A stretch of DNA of 64,000 bases from Linnemannia elongata. Lineage: Eukaryota > Mortierellomycota > Mortierellomycetes > Mortierellales > Mortierellaceae. The notes beneath the pieces were generated by a model, which saw nothing but the letters and a program-made list of their open reading frames with translations, searched no databases and had not been told where the DNA came from. A program made the position numbers and the translations under genes. The stretch is from contig JAXBDG010000009.1 in assembly GCA_036320915.1 (NCBI GenBank), forward strand, positions 124,001-188,000, read 5' to 3'. Of the stretch, positions 1 to 11,825 are shown in pieces. Numbering within the stretch: position 1 is the stretch's first letter; the number at the start of each line of letters is the position of its first letter.

Positions 1-1142
1 TCTCCAACTCGGCAACAGACTTGATGTAGAACTTGGGGACGCCAGATTGGGCAATGAGACCAGCGGCCTTCTGGATACCCTTGTTGGCACGCTCGAACTC
101 TAATAAGGTAAAAGTGAGAGTAGAGAAATAATATTAGAATCATTCAACATACACACGACCTCCCAACAGTTCCAATGTCCGTGCACTGCTTTAACACATG
201 TTGCTAAAATTGAGGAGGGCCACTTCCAGGGGTTTTTGAAAGTGTGGGTTGTTGGTCGGCGAGATCTTTGCTAGTTGTTTGGTGTGATGGTCGATTGTGT
301 TGCTAACGTGCAACGTCTTTATACTGTCGTAAAGGGCCAATCCAAACTGGCGCAGTTTTTTCAAAACAACTTCTTTCTCATCGTTGTTCAAACCCCTCAA
401 AGGCGCCGCAGTCGAACCTACACGCAGTTGTGTATGATCCAATCCACCACTCAACCTCAGGGGGGGCTCGATTCGCTGACTCCAGGTTGACTCATTTTGT
501 GGGCTAATTGTTACTTTGCTTGTCGCTTCGCCCAACGATGAACAAACAATGGACTACGCCGCATTTACTCCTCCGTTTTGTCATTATCGACAGTCCATGT
601 CTCCATCCTCTGTCATATCCTGTCCATGAAACCGCAATCCTGTAGGACCCTCCCTCCCAATGTGATCCCGCCAAAAATGTCAACTCTCCTTGCCCTCATT
701 GCGCCCCCCCCCCTCGCCATATCCTTCCAAACACCCCCCCACCCAAAGCAAGACAACCCCCCCAAACCATGTATACAAAAGCATATCAGTCCGTGCAAGT
801 GGAAGGCTTACCGTTCTGGACAGAGACCCAGTCGTTAATCTTCAAACCGTTGGCAATCCCGGACACAGCCTGTTCAATCTCATCAAGGCGCTTATCCTTG
901 ACAGACTTGACAACACGGACCGTATCATCATCACTCTCATCGTCCGAGTCCAAGGCTCCCTCAAAGAAACGGCCACGACCGGCCGCAGCGCCTCCTTTCT
1001 TGGCGCCGTCGTCATCAGAGGAGGAATCGTCCTCAGAGTCAGAGCCAGAGTGGTCCTCCGAATCGGACGCGGTCAACTCATCAGAGTAATCGGATTCGCT
1101 GTCGTCAGAGTCGCTCTCTGCAGCACGGAAAAAGCGAGACAT
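1..1142 (-). CDS. NIP1: eIF3 subunit C, N-terminal part (cut by window edge)
   Basis: Translation initiation factor eIF3 subunit c, a scaffold of the eIF3 complex that binds the 40S subunit and other initiation factors in the cytoplasm. Two exons are visible: 1142-812 and 99-1; the gene continues off the left edge. The start is the ATG of MSRFFRAAESDSD, the typical eIF3c N-terminus, followed by a long Asp/Ser acidic tract. The conserved block RVVKSVKDKR then begins and continues, across the intron, into GVPKFYIKSVAELE, as in animal eIF3c. Exon 1 ends in phase 1 at a GTAAGC donor, and the acceptor at 100-101 restores the frame. The 712-bp intron is long for a fungus and carries a separate open frame (see findings). 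Identity is secure; only about 142 residues are in the window. Confidence 0.93.
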
Positions 1143-1655
1143 GGTCTAGAAGGATTTGCAAAAAAAAAAAAAAAATAAAGGATTGAGGGCGTAAGGTACA
1201 GAAAAAGGATCTAAAACAGCGATCCACGAGATTTGAGTGAAGTGGGGGGGCAGTGGGCGCAAAAGTGGTCGTAGTGTGAAGATCTGAAGGGTGGATGAAG
1301 TGAAAAAGATGCAATGCCGAGGAAGTGGTCGAGATCCAGGAGGTGTTGGTCGTGTTGTGCTGTTGTGTTGCGTAGTGTTGTTGACGGTGCCATGGGCATG
1401 TCCAGTTTTACTTACAATGTAAGGTGGAGGAACAAGAAACAACCATGCCACACACCTTTTTATTTGTTGCTGCCAGGAGCAGGCCTGGCAGAAAAAATCG
1501 AAAAAATTACGTCACAGGATACGACTAGCAGAGCAAACGCTGCACACTTCCTCGAGCAGCAGGTGTGCAATTAGGGGTACAGAGCGGAGGTTCATTATTA
1601 TTTTTTTTTTTTTTTTTTTTTGTAAACTGGCAGAAAGAGAAAGAGAAAGAGATGT

Positions 1656-2092
1656 CTAGGGGTCGCGAGGCGCCTTTTTGATGAGGTCAGATGACCCACG
1701 GAACAGACACTTCAGATCCTCGAGGCGACGCTTCAAGACCTCTTGCTTCGACAGCTTCTCAGAGAACGTCATATCCGACAATGCCGCCTTGCGCTTCTGT
1801 AACTCCAAGATATTCTCTTCGATCGATTCCTGTGAAAGGAAGAATGAGAAAGCAAAAAAAGAAACGATATCGTTAGATGATATTCAACGACAACCAAGTA
1901 TATCAGGGCATCGTTTTCAAACAAAAGTTACAGAGCACGCTTGTTTACCTTGATGATGAAGCGAACGACATCCACGGGCTTGGTCTGTCCCAGTCGATGA
2001 ATACGATCGACGGCTTGACTCTCCACCGCAGGGTTCCTAGATGCCGCGACAACAAGTAAATCCATCCGTTAGCCCATCCATACTTTTACATC

Positions 2093-2123
<31 letters not shown>

Positions 2124-5100
2124 AACGAGATAATCGAGACAAAACGTACCAGTGGGGATCCATGAGGTAGACACGTTGAGCAGATGTCAGGTTCAGTCCA
2201 ACACCACCAGCCTTCAGACTGATGAGGATCACGCTCACATCCGGCTTTTCTTTAAAGTCCATGATGGCTACCGTGCGATCGTTCCTCTGCATCGTTCCAT
2301 CTAGACGAGTGAACTTGATATTGCTTTCCCGCAGTCCATCCTATCATACAATAAGCAAGAATAAAACCACGGTCAATGACACGTATATCATAGACCAAAC
2401 CAAAAATAAACGGAATGGATGGATGATCAAGTTAAAAAAGATGATAGTATGAAAAAAGAAAGAGAACTCACCTCGATGAGATCAAGCATACTGGTCCACT
2501 GAGAAAAGACAACACTCTTGACAGCAGGCTGACCAGAGGTCTTGGAATTCTCAACCGCTTGAACCAAATCCTCCATCAGCGCCTTAACCTTGGTGCTGTG
2601 GATAAACATGCCATTCTCATCCTTACGCGTATGAATCTGATCCGCTCTCAAACTAGCCGCAGCAGCAGCCCGCTCATCCGCATAATCCTGGATCTGAATC
2701 ACATCCACAGGCCTCAAAGTCGATGCACACTGCGGGCACGAGAAATCAATTTGCAGTCCGGGGGTCACACTGTGGTTGGCATTCGACCGCTGGATCAGCA
2801 TGAACGTGACAGGGTTCAGCTTCTTGACACAGTCCGGGCAAAAGATGTGCTCGCACCGTGTCACAATCGGCGTCGGCGTCGAACTGTTGAAACAGTTGTT
2901 GCATTGGTCGTTTCCAGACTCTTGAAGCAGCGTCAAGATATCCATCGCTTTGGTAAGCGTAAACTCGCCAGTGGTGTTGTCCAGATCATCCGTGTTCTTG
3001 AGCAGGGCGTAGTGGGCACAGATCTGCCGGAGCTTTAGAATGGCTTGCAAGATGTGGGCATAGCTCTTCATGATCTTGTTCTCTTGCACGATCTGGTCGA
3101 CCGTCTGCTTGGCTCGGGATTCCATGCGCTGGTACAACTGTCGCTCGTTGAGACTGAGATCCAGAATCCGCATATGATCCGTACGAGTTGGTAGGGCCAG
3201 AAGCGGTTGACCATCGACCATCTGCGACTTTGTGCGGCGAAGAGTGATGACCTTCATCAACGTCTGGAGTCTTGTGATTCCGATCGGATTAGCAGCCTTG
3301 ATGGGCTTTGAGATGTAGTGCGTCCACTGAACCTTTTCGTCGAACGGGTGCATACGAAGAAACTTGACCAGTGCGTATAAATCATCCAACTAGAACGTAG
3401 TGAAAGAGGTGGTTAGCTCATATGTACTGATACTAAAAAGGTTCGTAACAATAGCAGCACACTGTAAATGAATGAAATGTGTACCTTGTTTTGCACAGGG
3501 GTACCAGTGAGACACCATCTGCGTTCGGCAACAAGGGCAGCCGCAGCCTTGCTCTGAACCGTGTTGACCTCCTTGATAATATGCGCCTCATCCAAGACAA
3601 CTCTGAACCAATCCACATGCTGAAGAACACTAGGACACTTGGACGGTCCATTGGGCGTATCACGCGCTTTGTTTTCTTTTGAAAACTCTGTTCCCAACAA
3701 GTTGTAAGTCGTGATAACAATGTCGTGCTTTGCGAGAAACGCTGGGTCGGTCGCGCGCTGTCCTCCATGATACACATAGACCTGCAAGGTTCCTTTGTGA
3801 ACGTGCAAGTCGAATTGCTCCTCCCAGTTCTGAACCGTTGACAACGGGCAGACAATCAGAGTGGCATGAGACTTTGTGCGCATGTTGATGGGTCGACTCT
3901 GCTGCATTGGCCAAAGAGAGCCGCTCATGTCTGGCACCATTGCTGGGGCATACCGCCGTCGGTCCAATGTCGCTGCAATCAATGAGATAACCGTAATTGT
4001 TTTGCCCAATCCCATCTATGTTGAAGAAGCGCAAGTTAGAGTTAGTTCTTGTGCTATACAACATCTTTTCCCACGGCAACCGAGCAACCAACTGAGAAGT
4101 AAACAAAGTAAAACTCACATCATCGGCGAGGATACCTCCACGCATGGTCACAGGCTTGGAACTAGACTCTTGGTTGGTGACAACGTTCAGATAGACAGGG
4201 TGTCCATGAGGAGGGTGACGGACTCTCCAGAGCGATGTGAGCACATTCTTCTCGTTGTCAGCATAGTCTTCCTGCTTCTCCCGCTCCAGCAAAAAGTACA
4301 ACGCTTGCTTTTGGTGCTTGTACAACGTCGTCGCCATACAAGGAGACGCCTCGACGAGGGGCAAATCAGTCGCACTTCGAAGACCCTTGAAGACGCCATC
4401 GATCTGGTTCCTGATTTCCTCAGCAGATCGCACAGTACTTCCACCTCCATATCCGTTCGAATATCCGTTACCCCTGAGAGATGATCCGTTCGCATAAGGC
4501 AGGGAGGGTGTTGTGACACCACGCCAGACGTCGTAGGGCGATAATTTCTCACCGGGTGCGGGCAGTAAAGGATTCGAGTAACGAGATCGATGGTCAAATT
4601 CGATTGGATCCTCCAGCCTGACTTTGCCGTGGAGTGCCTTTGCGACCGTCATCTGATGCTCTTGTGGTCCGTAAAGTATGATGTTCACAGGCACACTGAC
4701 ATTCTATGTGGCAATAAATAGAAAAAGGTTCCTGTATTAGTTTCTCATTGTTGTGCCTGAATGCAAAGAAAAATGAAAATGCTTAGCCAATTGGCATTTT
4801 AGTACCCCTTGTCATCTTACATTATGTCTTCGCTGACGAGGAACATGTGCCTCCCACCAAACCATGTTGGCATCGACAAGGGGGATAAGGATGTCTGTTA
4901 ACTCCGATACGACGTAGCCATACTAATAAAGAAAAAAAATCGATTCGATAGGACACAGACACAGAGACGCAGAAAGAGAAGCATAAAATAACGTCAGTCC
5001 CGTGTGCTTGGACCTCAAATGCAAACCAAACAAATAAACATTTGACAAACAGAAGGGCAGAGTAGAGAAGAGAAAGAAGTCTCTGCAGACACCACTGAAC

Positions 5101-6136
5101 TTACAAGTCCCGCCTCGTGTTCGACAGCCAAGCTGGCCTTGCTGGCCGTGGTCGCGCGACGGATCAGGACAGGGTCGGACTTTCCCTCCTCAAACTCGAG
5201 ATGACGTGGGTAGAGTGTCACCACAAGGGATTGGATCATGCCAAAACAAAGGGGGCGCGCTGTCTCTGGGTTGACTGTCTCTATTGGTGTCGACTTGGCT
5301 TGCATTTCCGTGCCTGACTGTCCAGCTGATGAGGGTTGTTGCTGGAGGGAACTTGTGGAGGAAGAAGTTGAAGAAGAAGGCGTCGAGGTCAAGGAAGGAG
5401 TCGATTGATCCTGTGGGGCTGTGGCTGTGGCTGTAGCTGTAGTGGTTGAGGGAAGACCAGACGTACAGTGCGAAATTGGTGGCGTTATTTTGTCGGAGAC
5501 TGTTCCTGCGGGGATCAATTGATCAATTGGAGGATTAGTGGAGACCGCATCGCCAGTATGGTTTGTGTTGACAACAGCAGCGTCGAGTCGAGATCGTTTG
5601 GACTGGCGGGATTCGCTCGGATCATTTGTGGAGGAGTCCTTTTCTGACGATGCCGTATCATCGTCGCTGGAGCGAGCATGCTTGGACGAGGATGTCGAAG
5701 AGGCAGAGGTCGAAGACGACGAGGAAGATGAAGGTGGATTGATGGATGTGACCATAACTGGATCAATTGGCTGTTGCTGCTGTTGAAGTTGCTGTTGGAG
5801 CAATTGAGGCAGAGGGTGATGCTGAAGCAGAGTCGAGGCTGGATTAAAGATAGGAAGATGATGCTGATGATGCTGAATATGCTGGTTGTATTGATGCTGT
5901 TGTTGCTGGTGATGCGAAGATGCCAATAATGAGGCAGGGGAAAGAGAAGAAGCAGAAGCAGAGACAGTCGAGGCAGGGATGCGATCAAACGAAGCCCGAT
6001 CAAAGGCTGTCGAATTGAGCTGGTCAAAGAAGGCAGGGGATGAGGCCATGGCCTCGGTCAGAGTCGATGCGACAGAGTCAAAGCTGTGGTGTCTGCTGTC
6101 GGCGTGGTGGTGGTGGTGGTGGTGCTCTCCTGACAT
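1656..6136 (-). CDS. RAD5: Rad5/HLTF-type SWI/SNF ATPase with HIRAN and RING domains
   Basis: Nuclear DNA translocase and putative E3 ubiquitin ligase of the Rad5/HLTF family, which in other species polyubiquitinates PCNA and remodels stalled forks. Eight exons: 6136-5105, 4922-4821, 4703-4119, 4015-3485, 3389-2472, 2340-2150, 2036-1949, 1829-1656; 1206 aa. The first 280 residues or so are low-complexity Ser/His/Gln-rich. A HIRAN-like segment follows at about 310-400 ([15 protein letters not shown] resembles HLTF). Walker A MGLGKT is at 574 and DEAH at 715-718. A C3HC4 RING (CNNC...CEH...CPDC...CPQC) lies at about 913-971 inside the helicase, the family's characteristic insertion, followed by motifs V and VI ([15 protein letters not shown]). 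I chose the ATG at 6136 (MSGEHHHH); the frame stays open a little upstream without an ATG. Rad5 versus HLTF orthology is not resolved. Confidence 0.92.
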
Positions 6137-6662
6137 TTTCGATAGCTTGGGGATGGATAGGTAGGAGAATGTTGAGGTAGGTTGGATAAACAAATGTAGA
6201 GGAAATAAAAACGCGCCGTTGTTGTGTGGTTGTTGTCTAGCGTACAGTTGCTGTTTCTTATTATATTTTTCTTCCAGGCGAGAGGAGATCAGGAAGAGAG
6301 TGAAGTGTGAATCGAGGACAAGGTCATAAAAAAGTATACCAAGAAAGGAATGGAATGGCGAGAAGAAGAGGAAGAGGGGTGAATGTACAGGGATGGGATT
6401 AGTGGAATGAGTAAGAGTAGTATAGTAAGAGTGAGAGTGAGTATGTGCCTGTTGTTAACGAGAGAGAGGGAGAGGAAGAGGGAGGGAGAGTAAGAGGGAG
6501 GAAGGGAGGGTAGGGAGGGGAAAGGGAGGGGAAAAGAAACGACGACGAGAAGACAAAACAAAAAGAGGGAGAAGAAAGAAAGAAAGAAAAGAAAGAAAGA
6601 GAAAAGAAACGTGTGGGGATGATGAGGTGTGGGGTGAGAGAGAGTTGAAGGCTGAGAGCAGG

Positions 6663-6725
6663 AACAACAACAACAACAATAACAACAACAACAACAATAA
6701 CAGCTATAACAACAAGAACAACAAG
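6663..6725. repeat. ACA-type trinucleotide microsatellite
   Basis: Imperfect CAA/ACA repeat with occasional T interruptions, about 63 bases, in the flank upstream of the Rad5/HLTF-like gene. Confidence 0.85.
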
Positions 6726-6832
6726 TCAAGAAGTCAACAAGTCAAGCAGCCCAACAACAATGACAAAAGGAAAAAGGTGATGGTTCCCCCCCTCTCTTCC
6801 AAGGCGGAGTCTGTTTGTAGGTGGGCCGCATG

Positions 6833-6834
<2 letters not shown>

Positions 6835-6868
<34 letters not shown>
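6835..6868. repeat. Poly(A) homopolymer, 34 bases
   Basis: Uninterrupted A-run in intergenic DNA. No coding sequence ends next to it, so it does not look like a processed-transcript tail. Confidence 0.9.
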
Positions 6869-6874
<6 letters not shown>

Positions 6875-7518
6875 TGCCGCGCTTTTTTTTCTTTTCACTT
6901 TTTTTGGTTCATGTGACCGTCAGCGTGATCAACACATCTATCCATTGGACGAATGAATAGCCTTCTTGTCTCTCCCCCTCTTTGTCTCTCTCTTGTTTCT
7001 TTTCTTTCTATCTGCACACACTACGCCTATTCAAAAAAACAAGTATGTACTCCTAGTACTACCTAACATACATCATCGCATAACATAATCCCACTTCTTC
7101 TAGCCCATTGTCACTCCGTGGGGGAAAGAAGACAAAGGCATTCATCCCCTCCCTTTCAATAAAAAAAAGAGAGAGAAAGGGGGGAGGATAGTTTGCTGAG
7201 CAAGTAAAGAAAGACATCCACAGGCATAGACTAGAGTAGGAGAGTAGGATCAATAGACAGGGGTAAAAACAAATAGAGCGAAGAAAAAAAATGCTCAGAT
7301 ACTCCGACAAAGGGGAGCTGGTCAGCTGCTACCAAGACACGCATACAAAACCAGGGGCTTGCATCCATGTCTATCTACCCTCAACAACCTGATCTCATCA
7401 TCATCATCACCATCATCATCATCGCTCTTCCTTCAGGGCAGGCACCATAAACGGCACATATGCACCTCTCCTAACCAATATTGCCCAGCCTCTGGGCACA
7501 AAGCGTCCATTACTCGCC

Positions 7519-8718
7519 ATGACTTTTGCTTCACTTCAATTCAAACGACTTCGCCAGAAACAAAAGACTGCGTCGCTTTCGATCATCATCAAACAAGATC
7601 TGCTCAACGTGCTCAGTAATTCCTCTATTGGCACAGTGGAACGAGGGGTCACGTTGTCAATCCCTTTTTTTATTTATTTGTTTTGTTTCTTGCTGACATA
7701 TACATGCACAACCCCTGTATTGCCATCAAAGAGCGAATCGGTCCTAGGGGGTGTATCTCCTTGCCTGGTAACCCTCCGACCCCCCTCAACGTACTCCATC
7801 ACGTCCTTCACCTGACTTAGAGACACGCTTTCATCCATCCCGAACGTTGCGCTTGGCAGATTAACCTCCGACTCGTCATTCCTCGATCTCAACCGTCTCT
7901 CTCTCTCTCTGGTCCAAAGTGAAATGGCGGCAAAACAACAGAAAGTTCTCGCCATGGAATGCCTAGACTTCGCCCAGCACACTCACACAGACATACACAG
8001 CAACCTTGAACTCATCGATCAGGAACTCTTTGACTCATTTCTCGATCGCGAATTATTGGTAGGTAAATATAAGAAAATGGTAACAAAACTACACAAAACA
8101 CGTCCTCGCTTTGAAAATACCTAGACCTCTAGACTTTGCCCAAATATCATTTCCCAGCTTGAACTCAACCCAACCAGAAACAAACCACGGGCTCTTCTCC
8201 TCTTCTCTTCCTATTCTTTCCTCCCAGCATTGGCCACATCTCCCAAAAAATAAGGCGACAGCAGTACCTACATCCTGAGTGGGTTCCTGCTTCACACCAG
8301 TAAAATAGCCTCCTAAATTTTTGCGCGATCGTAGTGGTTCCAATGTGGCGATGTGGCGATGTGGTCCATGATCTTGCAAGAGATAAAAGACGAGAAGAAA
8401 AAGAAAAACACCGAAACAGATTAAGAAATCCTTCCATCATCACCACTGATCAAGATAAACGAGACATTTTAACTCATCACTGATATCAAGCACATGCTTA
8501 CTGATCGCCTTTTTACTCCTTCCACCCATCTTGACGTTCAGGAACAGATGCAAGGTGTGAAGTTGACGGTGGAGGCTATGTTGCGAATCCAGTCCCCGCT
8601 CTCTCCACACTGCGACTTCTTATTTAAACTGATGCTCCATTCAAAACGTGATTCTGTGGCGGGGAGCCTCACGTTCACCGGATACCGGTCGCTTCATGAC
8701 GATATGTCCAGTTCCTAG
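7519..8718 (+). CDS. Unrecognised 186-aa spliced protein
   Basis: I do not recognise this family. Three exons give a continuous frame: 7519-7615, 7823-8058 and 8491-8718, 186 aa. The donors are GTAATT and GTAGGT. The first acceptor is the second AG of CTTAGAG and follows a CTGAC branch-like sequence; the second is ATCAAG after ACTGAT. Phases match at both junctions. The product is leucine-rich and amphipathic, with acidic helical stretches (NLELIDQELFDSFLDRELL) in the middle and C-terminal half, and has no signal peptide or transmembrane segment. The start is the ATG of MTFASLQFKR. The frame remains open about 90 bases upstream without another ATG, so a missing first exon is possible. It lies divergently from the Rad5/HLTF-like gene. 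Because the individual exons are short, an antisense gene or a chance frame cannot be excluded. Confidence 0.5.
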
Positions 8719-10102
8719 AATAGATTCTGATTCGAACCGGGCTTCTATCGTCACTGTTCTGGTACCAGAGCCTCTCTGTCTCTTTCTCTCGCTCGCTCTC
8801 CTTTACTCACTCTCTGACAATTCCTTCTCTCATTTCCTGCTAGTTCCTACGCTCGCCTTTGTTAGTTGTAATGTGTATAGCTTGATTTTCCTTGTGTTGT
8901 TTTGTTTTTGTCTTGTTGATTGCCTCTGTTTGCTGTATGTCTGTTTGTCAGTTCTTGTTATTTGTTTTTCTTGTAGTTGTTGGAGCAGATGGAGTCCTAA
9001 AAAAAAAAAAGGCGTCCGATGGTATGGACTGGGACAGATTGGGATGCGAATGAGAGTGAATCAGTGAGCAAGGAGGAAAGGGAGAAAGGAGAGCCTTGTT
9101 CACTCATGTTCGACATCAACTGAAATGCCAGGAGACACAAACAGACAGACAGGGACATTGAATGAAAGAGCATGAGAGTCGGGAGCACGACAGGGGGAAA
9201 GGGGGGCATGGTATGGTAAGGGAGGAAGGAGCAGTGGCGGTAGTGGCGGTAGCGGCGGTAGGTTGAAAAAGGGGGGTAAGAGGATACAGAACCAAATAGG
9301 AAAAAAAAAGCAATGAAAAAAAGAAAAAGGGCGAATAGGCCACGGTACGGAACCCTCCTTCCTGTGCCCTGGCATTTAAACACGCAGGTCCTATTTTTAC
9401 CAAGTCTATGCACATTAAGGTGGCTCGAATAAAGTTGTAACAGAGGCAAAGAAAGAGGGTAGCATCATCATTATCATCATGAGCAAATAAGCAACACACA
9501 CACACATACACAACTCCATAGAAACCAGACTGAATAAAGGGTTTTGGGATCTTATTTTATTTGCTTTGTAGGCAAAGTAGGCAATCCTAAAAAAAACTAA
9601 TGTACAAAGGGGGGGTTGGTTGGTTGGGTTGGGGTTGTGGTTGGGGGTGCAGTTCAAACGAAGAAAGAAACGAAGGGAGAAAGGTGTGGACAAAGGAGAA
9701 GAGAGGGCCTTCGGGGACTTTTTGAGGAAATCGTATCGATCGATCGCCTTTCTCTCTCTCTCACTCAGTCTCCATTTCTCGCCTCCTCTTAATCAACACA
9801 AAATATCCGTGTAATGGAATTTGTTCTGTTGTGCTTCTTCGTTGGTTCTTCTTCCTCCTTCCATTTTTTTGTTCTTTTTTCGATTTTCTCTTTTTTTTTG
9901 TTTCTTGTTGGGGAGGGTGGTGGTGGTTGGCGGGGTCATTACAGGGTTGCTGTTGGTTGGTTGGTTGCTGAGTGGTGTGGGTGTGTCGAAGGCGCAAATC
10001 CAAGGGTAGCAAGCGCAGGCTGAGCTGTGGGTGGCACAAAGAGCAGAGGCAGACAGGCAGACAGAGAAGTTGGAAGAGTTAGAGAGACGTCTCTCTCGCT
10101 CT
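8719..10102. other. Intergenic region, no gene seen
   Basis: Low-complexity sequence: CT- and GT-rich stretches, short A-runs, and GGCGGTAG-like repeats near 9233-9262. The open frames here are compositional, and nothing with protein-like character was found on either strand. Confidence 0.5.
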
Positions 10103-11104
10103 TTAAGCGGATCCCTTTTGCTGGTGCTTGCCGATGTGGCCCAGGAGCGAGCGGCGAAGGACTTGACGAAGCAGAGGCGACGTGCCAGAGTGCTTTCCCG
10201 CCAATCGGCTCTTCTTGTTCTTTCGGGTCTTGCTGTAATTTCGTACAGTGGTGTTTTTTTGTAAGAAACAAAACAGGGCAACATATGCTTATTAGCTATG
10301 GGGTGTCTATGTTTGTTTTCTTTAATGTACGGTCAAAGTACAGCGAGCCCAAAGCCATTATTGAACGCAACACAGCCCAATGAGATAATGAGATGGAGAC
10401 AAGTCTCTCTTTGTTGTCTTATGCCAATGACAACACCATGATATCGCAAAAGTGTCCGTGGACAGCAAGGGAATCAAATCAAGCAGCAGGCGGACAGGCG
10501 GACAGGCAGCAGATAGGCCAACAGCAGCAGCAAAAGCAACAGAAGCTGCAGGCAAAGCAAAGGCGAAAGGCCAAGCAATACCAACACCACAGAAAAAATA
10601 AAAGAAAGGAAAACAAGGAAAGGGGAAGAAGGGCGCAGACGCACAGTTTTGTGTCATATCAATTCTAAAGTGTCTCTCTTATCCTTTGTGCTATCTGGTT
10701 TTATTCTTTTGTGTCAAGTCCACAAAAACAATGTGTATGCAGCCACAGTCCTTTTCCTTCTCCCTCTCTCTCCCTCTCTCTTTCTCTCTTGTCCTCACCT
10801 CTTCCTCTTCGCCGCCTTTTTCATGTTCTTTGTTCTTCTTTGCTTTCTCTTTTCATATGTGGATGACACATTTGAAGAGATAGAAGGAGGAAACTAAAAA
10901 AAAAGGACCAATAAGGACGCAGAGCAGGCAAAGCAGGCAAACAGGCAAACAGGCAAGGATAAAAAAGATTTACCTCAGCAGGGCCTTGATGGCCTCGTCT
11001 GAAAGTTCCCGCAGCTGAGGAAGCTGCTTATTCGTCTCTGGGGCGGGCTTGGCACCACCGGGCACAAGGGGAGCCGAGGCTGTTGCAGTCATACATGCGA
11101 CCAT
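10103..11104 (-). CDS. Unrecognised 86-aa basic protein
   Basis: Two exons, 11104-10974 and 10232-10103, are joined across a 741-bp intron (donor GTAAAT, acceptor TTACAG). Phase 2 is kept at the junction and the total is 87 codons including stop. Exon 1 encodes a short Ala/Pro-rich leader and then an acidic helix, LPQLRELSDEAIKALL. Exon 2 encodes a strongly basic C-terminus (SKTRKNKKSRLAGKH, then a Leu/Arg helix). This could be a small nucleic-acid-binding or organellar protein, but no family is recognised. The opposite strand of exon 2 also carries a protein-like frame (10031-10264), which makes the call uncertain. It is divergent from sepiapterin reductase, with 721 bp between start codons. 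Confidence 0.42.
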
Positions 11105-11825
11105 TGCTGGAAGATATGTAGCAGAGAGAAGTGTGGAAAGAGAGAAAGGAAAGGGAGCGACGAAAGGCTTTTGGGGGCGTTCAATCGAACCGACAACCGG
11201 AAGCGATGAGAGGGTTGTGAGTGTGCTGTTGCTTGTTGTTGTGTTGTTGATGTGGGGAGGAAAGGGAGATGGTGGGTGTTGGAGTTGTGGGTAGGGGTAT
11301 GTACAGTTGGAGGCTGAGAGAGGCGACGCAGTCGATGTGCTGTTGCGCAGAGGATAAGAAGTGATATCAGAAAAAAAAAGACGGGGGCTGATAGTGTTAG
11401 ATCGAGCGCTTAGTGAAAAGGTCGAGTTGAGTGTGTGGGTGTTGTGTGAACAGCAAGAGGGAGTTTGAATCAAGAAAAAAAAGAGGAGCAAAGAGACCGA
11501 AAACGATGAACAAGATTAAGCACAAAAAAAAAAAAAAAAAAAAAAGAGGTGATGGACGGACGGAGGGAGAAGAGATGGAAAAAGGACAAAGAGACACACA
11601 CAAAAGACGATGACACCTTTGATAAAGAAGAAAACTTCTTGTCGGATGATTCATGTGGCTTGGCTCTTATCCACTGGCTCTTCCGATCGAAATCACGTGT
11701 AACACTTCGTCGACTTTTGGCCTTTCTCCGTGTTCTCTTGCCTTTTTGTTCAGTCTCGACCCCCAACACAACTCTACCTACTCAGGAACACACTTTCCCA
11801 CACTCACACTCACACTCGACTACAA

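Larger units (their letters stand above)
6137..7518. other. Intergenic region between two divergent genes
   Basis: No supportable gene is seen. The part next to the Rad5/HLTF-like start is a purine-rich strand of GAGA/GGGA repeats, an ACA-rich tract and a 34-base A-run, compatible with a promoter and 5' leader. The right part (about 7432-7518) is an open continuation of the frame of the next + strand gene without an ATG, so an additional upstream exon there is possible. A CAT/ATC trinucleotide run lies near 7398-7424. Confidence 0.5.

Noticed and set aside
275..490. + strand frame in the eIF3c intron
   Set aside because: Shadow of the longer and more protein-like minus-strand frame.
6455..6729. 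Cys/Leu/Ser-rich minus-strand frames
   Set aside because: Translations of the ACA/GGGA microsatellite tracts; no conserved content.
7674..7982. Minus-strand frame ending in HVYVSKKQNK, and a second one at about 7530-7615 (TEHVEQILFDDD)
   Set aside because: These look protein-like in isolation, but all minus frames are closed between about 7990 and 8060. The + strand exons join cleanly in phase, so the + strand gene was preferred.
8728..8745. GGTTCGAATC-like word on the minus strand, considered as a tRNA T-loop
   Set aside because: The flanking bases do not form the T-stem or acceptor stem.
10031..10264. + strand frame ending in a membrane-like segment (LLVLSGLAVISYSGVF)
   Set aside because: It has no ATG of its own and no upstream exon that joins to it. 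The minus-strand reading of the same DNA joins in phase to 10974-11104, so that was preferred, with reservations.
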